64,000 nt of DNA from Flavobacterium sp. FEMGT703F. GTDB taxonomy: Bacteria > Bacteroidota > Bacteroidia > Flavobacteriales > Flavobacteriaceae. Position 1 is the first letter of the stretch. Each line of letters opens with the position of its first letter. The translations under genes and the position numbers were made by a program. This document shows positions 43,623 to 52,098 of this stretch, piece by piece. The stretch is taken from assembly GCA_002786385.1 (NCBI GenBank), contig PGCN01000012.1, positions 62,001-126,000 of the forward strand. Direction: 5' to 3'. The notes under the pieces were generated by a model that was not told the origin of the DNA, did not search any database, and worked only from the letters and a program-made list of their open reading frames with translations.

Positions 43623-44345
43623 ATGAAAACGGATAACCCAAAAGGAAAGTTATATTTAATTCCAACCACTTTGGGCGAAAGCGATCCTATGGATGTACTG
43701 CCCCAAACCGTAAAAAGAGCGATTGACTTTATTGACCATTACATTGTAGAAAACGAAAAAACAGCCAGACGCTTTATCAAAGCAGTGAATGCGCAAAAAG
43801 TACAAGCCGAACTGAAAATTTCCCTGCTTAACAAACACACAGAAGTTTCAGAGCACAATGCCATGATTAAGCCTTGTTTAGAAGGCATCAATGTAGGTTT
43901 GATGAGCGAAGCAGGCTGTCCCGGCGTAGCTGATCCGGGCGCTGTGATAGTGAAAATAGCACACGAAAAAGGCATTCAGGTTGTGCCTTTAGTTGGTCCT
44001 TCATCCGTCCTACTAGCCATGATGGCTTCCGGTATGAATGGACAAAGTTTTGCTTTTAACGGCTATTTACCTATTGACAAAAGCGATAAAAAATCGGCAC
44101 TCAAAAACTTTGAAAAAATGTCGAGCGACAAAAATCAGTCGCAAATTTTCATTGAAACACCCTATCGCAACAACAAACTTTTAGAAGATATTCTTTCGGC
44201 TTTACAACCCAACACCCATTTGTGTATTGCGGCAGATATCACCTTGCCAACTGAATATATCAAAACTTTGCGCGTGGCCGATTGGAAAAAAACAAAGGTC
44301 GACCTGCATAACAGACCGACCATTTTTATCATTCATAAGTTTTAG
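43623..44345 (+). CDS. RsmI-like SAM-dependent methyltransferase (tetrapyrrole methylase fold)
   Basis: 240 residues with the tetrapyrrole-methylase fold. LYLIPTTLGESDPMDVLP opens the protein, SEAGCPGVADPGAVIV is the RsmI-type motif, and FIETPYRNNKLLEDIL lies in the second half. The family methylates the 2'-O of C1402 in 16S rRNA. This Bacteroidetes version is shorter than E. coli RsmI (286 residues) and may have another target. It is the last gene of the dnaA-phosphatase-methyltransferase group and ends one base before the end of the convergent gene. Confidence 0.85.
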   Translation: MKTDNPKGKLYLIPTTLGESDPMDVLPQTVKRAIDFIDHYIVENEKTARRFIKAVNAQKVQAELKISLLNKHTEVSEHNAMIKPCLEGINVGLMSEAGCPGVADPGAVIVKIAHEKGIQVVPLVGPSSVLLAMMASGMNGQSFAFNGYLPIDKSDKKSALKNFEKMSSDKNQSQIFIETPYRNNKLLEDILSALQPNTHLCIAADITLPTEYIKTLRVADWKKTKVDLHNRPTIFIIHKF

Positions 44346-44346
44346 C

Positions 44347-44982
44347 TTATTCTACTTGAGCATTTTTTACGGGTTGAATGGCTTTAGTATCAAACCCACC
44401 AAAATCGCGAATATAAGATCTGACTGAAGTACCGTAATCGTCTTTCATTTTGCGTTCTCCATTGGTATTCAAAAAACGTTTCACCGAACCGGTACCGCCT
44501 AAATGTGCTGCTGCCAAAATTCCGGATTCTGTAATTTTAACACCGTCTACTACTTTGCCTTCAAAGTATTGGATATAATGTCTTAGCTCGTATTTGTTTT
44601 TGGAAAGCAAGGTCACGAAGGCCTTTTCTTGAAGTTTCGGATTATTCAAAAACCCTAAACTATCGTGGATACCAATAGACTTTAGGGTACCAACACCAAA
44701 TTGGTATTTCCCTAAATAACCAAGCGTATTAATTCTTCTGTATTTTCCTTGAGATTCTTTGTGCGCAATGGCTTCCTTGTAGCCAATAAAATACCTTCCG
44801 GTATACGGCACTTTTAGATTGACATAATCTATGTTGTTTTGAGAAGGAAAAACGTATTGCAGTTCTTCATTTTTATCAAAACCGAAACGAACATTGATTT
44901 GGGAGTTGTAAGGTTTAAAACCTGAGCTTATAAAAGCTACTGTTAGTAGGATAGTTGAGTAAAAAATTCCTTTTTTGATCAT
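44347..44982 (-). CDS. Lysozyme-like / lytic-transglycosylase-fold secreted protein
   Basis: 211 residues with signal peptide (1-20, VAFISSG). Residues about 64-175 look like a lysozyme-like domain: EAIAHKESQGKYRRINTLGYLGKYQF has the catalytic-type Glu76 followed by the Gly-x-x-Gln-Phe element of SLT-type enzymes, and ILAAAHLGGTGSVKRFL is the later helix. It probably acts on peptidoglycan in the periplasm. It is the last gene of the leftward dapF-mltG unit, 97 bp after DUF2279, and may have its own promoter. Confidence 0.78.
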   Translation of the reverse strand: MIKKGIFYSTILLTVAFISSGFKPYNSQINVRFGFDKNEELQYVFPSQNNIDYVNLKVPYTGRYFIGYKEAIAHKESQGKYRRINTLGYLGKYQFGVGTLKSIGIHDSLGFLNNPKLQEKAFVTLLSKNKYELRHYIQYFEGKVVDGVKITESGILAAAHLGGTGSVKRFLNTNGERKMKDDYGTSVRSYIRDFGGFDTKAIQPVKNAQVE

Positions 44983-45079
44983 TAATTGTTATTTCTCAAG
45001 CGCTGTCACCGACATGAAATTACCGGGGGCAAATATACAACTAATTTTATAAAATTGACTATCAATAAGTTAAACTACT

Positions 45080-45991
45080 CTAAAAGTAGACCAAATGCCA
45101 TTTCGTCCCTCCTGAACCCTTGATTTCAAACGTTGGAGCGGGAATCTTAATCGTGTTGCAAATTGTTAAAATAGTCTTAAGTAAATGCGATTTGGTTTCG
45201 ATTTTGGTCAAATCAACGTCGAGACTGAGGTAAAACTGACGGTATCTTTGATTATCGGGAAGGAAAATAGTATTGACAAAAGCATCATTACCGGTAATCA
45301 TCCCTTCTGCACCGTAACCAACGGCTACATTCAACCATTTTGGCATTTTGCTTTTAGGCACAAAAGAATGCATATTAAAAGACAACCAATAGGTCTGACC
45401 ATTGTAATCTTTTAAAATTTGCTCTTGAATCGAACTCCCCAAAACTTCCGGCCGAGCAGCGGCATAAGGTGTAGTATGAAAAGAAAACTTAGGTACAATG
45501 CGCTGTTCTTTCCAAAGTAATTCTTGGGAAACATACAAAGCGGTACCGGAAACATTGGCTACCACATCACCCAAAGAAGCACCCCAATTGGCCGAATAGC
45601 CATCGAAAACCTCAACAGTAGTCAAAAAAGCCAAGCCTAAAGTCGCCCCGTAAAGCAACTGACTTTTTTGATTGGCGCCGGTCCATTTCATGGCATTGGC
45701 ACCAAAACTTCCCAAATGATAAGCCGAAAACACATGACCGGCTTTGTCCATTTGCAACCATTCGGCATTGTCATTGATAAAATGAAAGTCGGACTTCGGA
45801 TAATCGGCATACCATACTTGGTTCAAGCCCACTAAGGCAGCCGTTCCTAAAGAAACCTCAGAAATTACCAGAGTTTTTAGTCGGCTTTTGTGTAACGTAT
45901 CCGACGGCTTCAAAAAAGCATTCAATCCTTTTTGTCCCCAAAGAAAGGAAGTGCAACAAAGCCAACACAGTATGTAAAACTTGTGTTTCAA
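45080..45991 (-). CDS. DUF2279 family protein
   Basis: 303 residues with signal peptide (LCWLCCTSFLWGQ). The central KSDFHFINDNAEWLQMDKAGHVFSAYHLG motif and following hydrophobic helices match DUF2279 (a VanZ-like or lipid-phosphatase-like arrangement). Later strand-rich parts include SFNMHSFVPK and end with the strand WHLVYF. The family has no assigned function but is envelope-located. The start is 3 bp after the mltG stop, so it is co-transcribed with it. Confidence 0.82.
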   Translation of the reverse strand: MKHKFYILCWLCCTSFLWGQKGLNAFLKPSDTLHKSRLKTLVISEVSLGTAALVGLNQVWYADYPKSDFHFINDNAEWLQMDKAGHVFSAYHLGSFGANAMKWTGANQKSQLLYGATLGLAFLTTVEVFDGYSANWGASLGDVVANVSGTALYVSQELLWKEQRIVPKFSFHTTPYAAARPEVLGSSIQEQILKDYNGQTYWLSFNMHSFVPKSKMPKWLNVAVGYGAEGMITGNDAFVNTIFLPDNQRYRQFYLSLDVDLTKIETKSHLLKTILTICNTIKIPAPTFEIKGSGGTKWHLVYF

Positions 45992-45994
45992 AAA

Positions 45995-47023
45995 CTATCG
46001 CTTGGTGCCTTGAGCGTTCAACCAATCGGCATATTTTTTGGCATTTACATCATGTTGCGCCATAGTAGCGGCAAATTCATGATAACCAAAACGTTCAACG
46101 CTGGCGCAGAAATACAAATAATTGTGTTTTTCGGCATTCAATACAGCATCAATAGCATCGATATCCGGCATGGCGATTGGCCCGGGTGGTAATCCTTCGT
46201 TTTGGTAAGTATTATAGGGAGAAGCGATAAACAAATCGTTGTACAATACGCGTTTGATAACCTGCTCAAAATCGTTGTCACGCAACTTTAAAGCGTAAAT
46301 CACTGTTGGATCGGCTTGTAATTTCATCCCGTCTTTTAAGCGATTCAAATACACACCGGCCACTGTTGGACGTTCGCTTTTCTTAACGGTTTCTTTGTGA
46401 ACAATCGAAGCCAAAGTAATTACTTGCACTGGCGTCATGTTCAATTCGGTTGCCTTAGCCAATCGCTCTTTGGTCCAAAAACGATTGTACTCTTCCAACA
46501 TTTTATCTCTGAATTTTTCCGCCGAAACATTCCAATAGAACTCGTAAGTGTTGGGCAAAAACATCGCAAAAACAGTCTCTTTAGTAAAACCATTCTTTTG
46601 CAAAAAGATACTATCGCGGAAAGTCGCCAACAATTTTGTGGTATCAGGTTCTATTTGCGAACTGATGCGTTCGCATAAATTCTCCAATCGTTCTTGGTTG
46701 TTAAAGGCCAATTTAACCGGCACATTTCTTCGCATGGCGCTAACCAATTGAAAAGCACTCATTCCTTTTTTTAACAAAAATCTTCCCGGTTTAACATTAT
46801 CCGGATAAGACCGAAGTTGGGCAATAAACTCAAAATCGGACATATTTGTTACATAAGGTGAAATGATTTTTTGCACCTCATCGTATTTGGAACCGGTTGG
46901 GATTTCCACATAAACTTCTTCTTTGTCAAAAGTAGTATTGGATGTAAAGAATTTGATATATACTAATAAAACGACCAATACGCCAACGGCCGCTGTGATT
47001 TTAAAGATTTTACTTTTGTTCAA
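45995..47023 (-). CDS. mltG: Endolytic transglycosylase MltG
   Basis: 342 residues. One N-terminal membrane segment (10-27), a LysM-like subdomain (about 38-100) and the YceG catalytic domain with ASIVHKETVKKSERP (Glu211 is the catalytic residue), GVYLNRL, LQADPTVIYAL and SPYNTYQNEGLPPGPIAMPD. It cleaves nascent glycan strands and sets their length at the inner membrane. It is 20 bp after the acetyltransferase gene, in the dapF transcript. Confidence 0.95.
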   Translation of the reverse strand: MNKSKIFKITAAVGVLVVLLVYIKFFTSNTTFDKEEVYVEIPTGSKYDEVQKIISPYVTNMSDFEFIAQLRSYPDNVKPGRFLLKKGMSAFQLVSAMRRNVPVKLAFNNQERLENLCERISSQIEPDTTKLLATFRDSIFLQKNGFTKETVFAMFLPNTYEFYWNVSAEKFRDKMLEEYNRFWTKERLAKATELNMTPVQVITLASIVHKETVKKSERPTVAGVYLNRLKDGMKLQADPTVIYALKLRDNDFEQVIKRVLYNDLFIASPYNTYQNEGLPPGPIAMPDIDAIDAVLNAEKHNYLYFCASVERFGYHEFAATMAQHDVNAKKYADWLNAQGTKR

Positions 47024-47043
47024 AACCGAAACTGTTTTTAGAT

Positions 47044-47571
47044 TTATTTTTTAATTAATTGAAAAAGGGCTTCGTCATGAAAGCGATTTCGAGTAAAATT
47101 CCAATCCTTCTTTACCCCTATTTTTTCAAACCCAAAGGTAGTAAAAAGCGATAGACTCGCCGAATTTTCGGTACTGATATTAGCGTACAATTGATGCAAC
47201 TGTAATTGGTTAAAAGCATAATCAATCACTAAACCCAAAGCTTCTTTGCCGTAACCCGAGTGACGGTCATTTTCGTCTTGGATAATAATGCCGACACCCG
47301 TACGTTTGTTTTTAGGATCGAAATCGAACAAATCAATCAAACCAATCGCGTCAGCCGAGTTATTTTTACAAATGCCCAAACGCAATTGCTTGGCTTCATA
47401 AATATCCTGATGGGCATTCTCTAAATACTGACGAATAAGAAACCTGCTGTAAGGCGTTTGGGTGTTGCTGACTTCCCAAATGGCTTCGTTATTTTCTACG
47501 GCATACACAAACTCCAAATCTTCGGGTTCAAGCGCGCGCAAATAAATTTTACTTCCCTTTAGTGTTATCAT
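47044..47571 (-). CDS. GNAT family N-acetyltransferase (RimJ/RimL-like)
   Basis: 175 residues of the Acetyltransf_3 type: LRALEPEDLEFVYAVEN opening, GVGIIIQDENDRHSGYGKEALGLVIDYAF for acetyl-CoA binding, and NISTENSASLSLFTTFGFEKIG. The family acetylates protein N-termini or small amines; the target is unknown. It is packed between dapF (5-bp gap) and mltG (20-bp gap), a position it commonly holds in Flavobacteriaceae. Confidence 0.88.
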   Translation of the reverse strand: MITLKGSKIYLRALEPEDLEFVYAVENNEAIWEVSNTQTPYSRFLIRQYLENAHQDIYEAKQLRLGICKNNSADAIGLIDLFDFDPKNKRTGVGIIIQDENDRHSGYGKEALGLVIDYAFNQLQLHQLYANISTENSASLSLFTTFGFEKIGVKKDWNFTRNRFHDEALFQLIKK

Positions 47572-47576
47572 ACAAC

Positions 47577-48359
47577 TTAGATTTCGATGGTTCCACTAAA
47601 CACAAAGGTGGCCGGACCTTTCAAAAAAACATTACTGTATTGATTGTTTTCTTTCACGAAAGAGACTTCTAATTTTCCGCCTTGCACCTCTAAATAAATA
47701 TGATGGGCATTGGTTCTACCCGTAGCATGCATCGCAATAGCTACCGCTGTGGCGCCTGTTCCGCAGGACAAAGTTTCATCTTCTACCCCGCGTTCGTAGG
47801 TTCGCAACGCAAAATGATTTTCTGACAGTTGCTTGACAAAATTCACATTACTTCCCGGTTTTCCGTATAAGTCGGAATAGCGAATTTTAGCGCCTTCGGT
47901 TTTCACATCAAAATGCACCAAATCTTCCACCATAGTAACATGATGTGGTGAACCGGTATTGAGAAATATATAATCTTCTTTGATGTGCACTTCGCTTACC
48001 GCTTTCATTCCCAAAGAAACCAATCCATTTTCAAAAGCAGTAGCGTGATGCGGTCCGTCGGTAGCAATAAAATTGGTATCGTTTTGAATGACTTGCAAAC
48101 TTTGGGCAAAAGCAACCAAACATCGACCGCCGTTACCGCACATCGAACTTTCGTTCCCGTCGGAATTATAGTAAACCATGCGAAAATCAGCATCCGCATC
48201 TTGCTCTAATAATATAAGTCCGTCCGCACCTATACCGAAACGACGGTCACACAACTTTTCAATCAGCGTCACATCGTTTTTGGGAAATAAGTTTTCGCGA
48301 TTGTCAATCATGACAAAGTCGTTCCCGGTGCCTTCGTATTTGTTAAAATTGATTTTCAT
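47577..48359 (-). CDS. dapF: Diaminopimelate epimerase
   Basis: 260 residues, two pseudo-symmetric lobes. The active-site cysteines are Cys74 (MCGNGGRC) and Cys199 (LSCGTGATAVA); N-terminal FNKYEGTGNDFVMIDN is typical. It converts LL- to meso-diaminopimelate for peptidoglycan and lysine. It is the first gene of the leftward unit whose later members act on peptidoglycan. A consensus promoter lies 18-25 bp upstream. Confidence 0.95.
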   Translation of the reverse strand: MKINFNKYEGTGNDFVMIDNRENLFPKNDVTLIEKLCDRRFGIGADGLILLEQDADADFRMVYYNSDGNESSMCGNGGRCLVAFAQSLQVIQNDTNFIATDGPHHATAFENGLVSLGMKAVSEVHIKEDYIFLNTGSPHHVTMVEDLVHFDVKTEGAKIRYSDLYGKPGSNVNFVKQLSENHFALRTYERGVEDETLSCGTGATAVAIAMHATGRTNAHHIYLEVQGGKLEVSFVKENNQYSNVFLKGPATFVFSGTIEI

Positions 48360-48376
48360 AGCCTAGATAAGTACCA

Positions 48377-48384
48377 CAAATATA
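48377..48384 (-). promoter_or_regulatory. dapF unit promoter -7 box
   Basis: On the minus strand TATATTTG, full consensus, with TTTA 19 bp further upstream as the weak partner box. The dapF ATG is 17 bp downstream. Confidence 0.6.
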
Positions 48385-48492
48385 GCAAAATTTAAGATTG
48401 ACTTAAAAATTGTTAAACGACCGTTAAAGGGTATTGACAACGAAAATGAAACTTTTTAATTTTACTCTGGATAACTTAAAAACCGTAAAACA

Positions 48493-49881
48493 ATGAGAAG
48501 AATATCGAGTTTATTTTTAGTTTCTTTATTGAGCGGAGCTACTACTTTGGGAGCGTATAAATTATTATTTGATCATAACGGAAAAGAAGGTATAGTTACA
48601 ACGGCGTCCGGTTCCTACGGAAGAAATGTTGGTTTATCAGGCGAAGCGGTCGACTTTACGGAAGCTGCTGAAGCCGCTGTTCATACCGTTGTTCACGTTA
48701 AAAATGTTTCCATCAGAACAGTTTCCAATCCGATTATGGAGTTATTCTACGGACAACGCGGCGGCCAACAACAAGAACAAATCGGCACAGGTTCGGGTGT
48801 TATCATTTCCGAAGACGGCTATATCGTCACCAACAATCACGTGATTAAAGATGCCACTGAATTAGAAGTGACTTTGAACAACAACAAATCGTATAAAGCC
48901 AAACTCATCGGTACCGATTCAAAGATGGATATTGCCTTACTAAAAATCAATGCCGATGAAAAATTACCGTATTCTACTTTTGCCGATTCTGATCAGGTTA
49001 AAGTAGGCGAATGGGTTTTGGCGGTAGGAAATCCTTATAACTTAAACTCCACGGTGACTGCAGGAATTGTTTCGGCCAAAGCCAGAAATTTAGACAACCG
49101 CAACAGCATCCAATCGTTTATCCAAACCGATGCCGCTGTGAATCCCGGAAATAGTGGTGGTGCTTTAGTGAATACACGCGGCGAGTTAATCGGAATCAAC
49201 ACCATGATTTCCTCGCCTACCGGAAGCTATACCGGCTATTCTTTTGCGGTTCCTTCCAACATCACCCGAAAAATTATTGAAGATATTATGGAATTTGGCG
49301 GTGTACAACGTGGTATTTTAGGTGTGGAAGGCAACGAATTGAACAGCAAAGCTTCTAACGAATTAGGCATCAAAGACACCGAAGGTTTCTACATTAACAA
49401 CATAACCAAAAACTCAGGAGCGGAAAAAGCCGGATTGCGCAAAGGAGATATCATCAAAAAATTAGACAATCAAAAAATAAGCTCCTTTGCTGAATTGACC
49501 GGTTATATCAACACCAAACGACCAAACGACAGAGTTCAAGTAACTTTTGTTAGAGATGATGAGACCAAAACAGCCTGGGTAACTTTGCTTAAAAATGATA
49601 TTTTCATCAGAGAATTTAAAGGTTTAGAGTTGGAAGACATCGACAATGCCGACAAGAAAAAATTCAGAATAGACTACGGCGTTCGCATCAAAGAAATCAA
49701 CAACGACAATTTAAAACCTTACTATGACCAACTTAAAGGCAATATTATTTTATCTGTAGACAATGTAAAAGCAACCGATTTGGAAACTATTTCAAAGTTC
49801 TTAAATCGAAAAGACGAAAACCAAAGTGTCAGCATCCAAATGATTAACCGATTGGGACAAGTGATACAAATTATCATCTAA
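48493..49881 (+). CDS. Periplasmic serine protease DegQ/HtrA (Do family)
   Basis: 462 residues. N-terminal membrane/signal segment (4-22), trypsin-like domain with His116 (TNNHVIKDA), Asp146 (DIALLKI) and Ser221 (NPGNSGGALV), then a PDZ domain (about 275-370) and a weaker second PDZ-like region (about 380-460). It degrades or refolds damaged envelope proteins. It is divergent from dapF and monocistronic, with a terminator behind it. Its natural clients would include the outer-membrane proteins encoded in this window. Confidence 0.93.
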   Translation: MRRISSLFLVSLLSGATTLGAYKLLFDHNGKEGIVTTASGSYGRNVGLSGEAVDFTEAAEAAVHTVVHVKNVSIRTVSNPIMELFYGQRGGQQQEQIGTGSGVIISEDGYIVTNNHVIKDATELEVTLNNNKSYKAKLIGTDSKMDIALLKINADEKLPYSTFADSDQVKVGEWVLAVGNPYNLNSTVTAGIVSAKARNLDNRNSIQSFIQTDAAVNPGNSGGALVNTRGELIGINTMISSPTGSYTGYSFAVPSNITRKIIEDIMEFGGVQRGILGVEGNELNSKASNELGIKDTEGFYINNITKNSGAEKAGLRKGDIIKKLDNQKISSFAELTGYINTKRPNDRVQVTFVRDDETKTAWVTLLKNDIFIREFKGLELEDIDNADKKKFRIDYGVRIKEINNDNLKPYYDQLKGNIILSVDNVKATDLETISKFLNRKDENQSVSIQMINRLGQVIQIII

Positions 49882-49910
49882 ACACAAAATCATCTTACTT
49901 ATTTTTCTGA

Positions 49911-49943
49911 AAAACCAGCCTTAGTTCAAGGTTGGTTTTTTTT
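49911..49943 (+). terminator. Terminator of the DegQ gene
   Basis: AAAACCAGCCTT (49911-49922) pairs with AAGGTTGGTTTT with one G-U, followed by T residues. Confidence 0.8.
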
Positions 49944-49953
49944 ATGTTAAAAA

Positions 49954-49997
49954 GTTACGAAATCGTTTTCGTAACACATTGGTATTTTATACTTTTG
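49954..49997 (+). promoter_or_regulatory. gap promoter with overlapping palindromic operator
   Basis: GTTACGAAA (49954-49962) and TTTCGTAAC (49967-49975) are perfect 9-bp inverted repeats with a 4-bp spacer. The right arm covers the place of the upstream promoter box, exactly 19 bp before TACTTTTG (49990-49997), a full -7 match. This layout suits a repressor that blocks polymerase. Confidence 0.62.
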
Positions 49998-50068
49998 CGC
50001 CACCTAAGACCTACAAGTCTTTTACAAATAGGTTAAATTTATAAAACACAACTAAACATTTTCTTTTT

Positions 50069-51517
50069 ATGAGCAGCAACAATTTGTACGAGAAGGAATT
50101 ATCGTTCCAAGCCGACAGACGAAAAGCAGGAGTAGAATTCATCAAAATCATTAGCGATTTGTGGTACGACAAATCCATCGAATTGGTACTTTTCAGAAAC
50201 CAATTGATCGACCGCAACGTGAGTGACATCATCAATTTACACGAATATGCGGGTGAATTTGTACAAAAGCCTATCAATGTTTTTGACTCGGTGGAAATTG
50301 CGAGAGCGATTTTAAACTTAGACTTACCGCCATCTCGTATCGACATCGGAAAACTAACTTACGAATACCATTTAGAAGACAACAAATACCACGATGCTCG
50401 TGCATTTGTGATTGACAAATTGAAGAATGCCAAAAACTCTAAAAATATCCAACCGAAAGATGTGGTATTGTACGGTTTTGGTCGTATCGGTCGTTTGTTA
50501 GCTCGTGAGATGATGAGTAAAATCGGAAAAGGACAACAACTTCGTTTGCGCGCTATTGTAACTCGTGACCGCAATGATGCTTCTTCATTGGAAAAAAGAG
50601 CTTCGTTATTGCGCTACGATTCGGTTCATGGCGACTTTGAAGGTTCTGTTCAAGCCGATGTAGAAAACAATGCCTTAATCATCAACGGTACTACGGTACA
50701 CATTATCACAGCGGCCGGTCCGGAAGAAATTGATTATACCCAATACGGTATTAATGAGGCGCTGGTGATTGACAATACCGGTGCTTTCACTACAGAAGAA
50801 GCTTTAAAACGCCATCTAACTTCAAAAGGCGTTGACAAAGTATTGCTTACTGCTCCGGGTAAAGGCGTTCCGAATATTGTTTACGGCGTTAACCACAACG
50901 ATTACAATCCGGATGAAGTAAATATTTATTCTGCTGCTTCTTGCACCACCAATGCCATCACGCCTATTTTAGCTGCTGTTGAAGAAACACTTGGGGTAGT
51001 AAAAGGGCATTTGGAAACTATCCATGCCTATACCAACGACCAAAACTTGGTGGATAACATGCACAAAAAATACCGTCGTGGTCGTGCCGCTGCCTTGAAT
51101 ATGGTAATTACCGAAACCGGTGCCGGAAGCGCCGTAGCGAAAGCCTTGCCGAGTTTGGCCGGAAAGTTAACTTCTAATGCGATTCGTGTTCCTGTACCCA
51201 ATGGTTCCTTAGTAGTACTTAATTTAGAAGTAGGCAAAGAAACTTCCATCGAGGAAGTAAACGGTATCATGCGCAAATACGCTTTAGAAGGCGAATTGGT
51301 AGAACAAATCAAATATTCTTTAAATAACGAATTAGTGTCTTCAGATATTGTAGGCACTTCTGCCCCGTCTATTTTTGACAGCAATGCCACGATAGTTTCC
51401 GGAGACGGAAAAAACATCGTATTGTATGTTTGGTATGACAACGAATACGGCTACAGCCACCAAGTAATTCGTTTGGCCAAATACATTGCTAAAGTAAGAC
51501 GCTATACTTATTATTAA
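50069..51517 (+). CDS. gap: Glyceraldehyde-3-phosphate dehydrogenase, long form with N-terminal extension
   Basis: 482 residues, about 140 more than standard GAPDH. Residues 1-130 are a helical extension (ELSFQADRRKAGVEFIKIIS) with no match I can name. The NAD-binding domain starts at YGFGRIGRLLAREMM (about 134) and the catalytic Cys292 is in SAASCTTNAITPI. It interconverts glyceraldehyde-3-phosphate and 1,3-bisphosphoglycerate. Flavobacteria often also have a standard-length enzyme elsewhere, so this one may serve one direction of the pathway. A palindrome at the promoter suggests regulated expression. Confidence 0.92.
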   Translation: MSSNNLYEKELSFQADRRKAGVEFIKIISDLWYDKSIELVLFRNQLIDRNVSDIINLHEYAGEFVQKPINVFDSVEIARAILNLDLPPSRIDIGKLTYEYHLEDNKYHDARAFVIDKLKNAKNSKNIQPKDVVLYGFGRIGRLLAREMMSKIGKGQQLRLRAIVTRDRNDASSLEKRASLLRYDSVHGDFEGSVQADVENNALIINGTTVHIITAAGPEEIDYTQYGINEALVIDNTGAFTTEEALKRHLTSKGVDKVLLTAPGKGVPNIVYGVNHNDYNPDEVNIYSAASCTTNAITPILAAVEETLGVVKGHLETIHAYTNDQNLVDNMHKKYRRGRAAALNMVITETGAGSAVAKALPSLAGKLTSNAIRVPVPNGSLVVLNLEVGKETSIEEVNGIMRKYALEGELVEQIKYSLNNELVSSDIVGTSAPSIFDSNATIVSGDGKNIVLYVWYDNEYGYSHQVIRLAKYIAKVRRYTYY

Positions 51518-51539
51518 TAGTAATTATTAATTCCTTCAA

Positions 51540-51578
51540 AAATCTCGTTTGTCCGGTAGGGTTAAACGAGATTTTTTT
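51540..51578 (+). terminator. gap terminator
   Basis: AAATCTCGTTT and AAACGAGATTT form an 11-bp perfect stem around a 13-base loop, then T residues. Confidence 0.82.
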
Positions 51579-51670
51579 GTTAATAAGCATATAAATCGTT
51601 AATAAAATTAGGTTTTAGAAAAATATTTACTATTTTTCGCCTTCCAAAAACAACGCCCTACAACCTGCTT

Positions 51671-52042
51671 ATGAAAAAATTAATTTTGAGCTTGTCAATT
51701 CTGACTTGTTTTGCGTTCTCCAATGAGGAGCCAAAAGTAACAACCTACAACTATGGTCACAACGGAATGGAATATGTGGCGCGCAACAAAAACGGCACTG
51801 TAATCATCAGTACATTTAATTCTAAATTCACCATCCGCCAAGAAATTGCGACCCGAATTTACGAGATGTACTTGGACCGAAAATTAGAAAACAACAAAAC
51901 GGTTACCGTATTTGGTTCGGAGGCCGATGTTACCGGAAAATGCGTCATCAAAAAGAAAGACAACCTAACCACAGTCGACTTTTACTATGAAAGCGTACAA
52001 TGGTGTTCCGGACTTAAAGAGATTTATCAAAAGAAAGCATAA
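51671..52042 (+). CDS. Small secreted hypothetical protein
   Basis: 123 residues. MKKLILSLSILTCFAFS is a signal peptide. The mature part is alpha/beta with two Cys (VTGKCVIKK and VQWCSGL) that could form a disulfide. No family is recognised. It has a near-consensus -7 box (TATTTTTC, 51631-51638) and a terminator, so it is an independent gene; no link to gap or aconitase is implied. Confidence 0.75.
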   Translation: MKKLILSLSILTCFAFSNEEPKVTTYNYGHNGMEYVARNKNGTVIISTFNSKFTIRQEIATRIYEMYLDRKLENNKTVTVFGSEADVTGKCVIKKKDNLTTVDFYYESVQWCSGLKEIYQKKA

Positions 52043-52043
52043 T

Positions 52044-52079
52044 AAAAAAGCTCAACATTTATTTAGTTGAGCTTTTTTT
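52044..52079. terminator. Bidirectional terminator before aconitase
   Basis: AGCTCAAC (52049-52056) pairs with GTTGAGCT (52066-52073) with A- and T-runs at both ends, between convergent genes. Confidence 0.85.
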
Positions 52080-52098
52080 ATATTCAGTAATGAATAGC

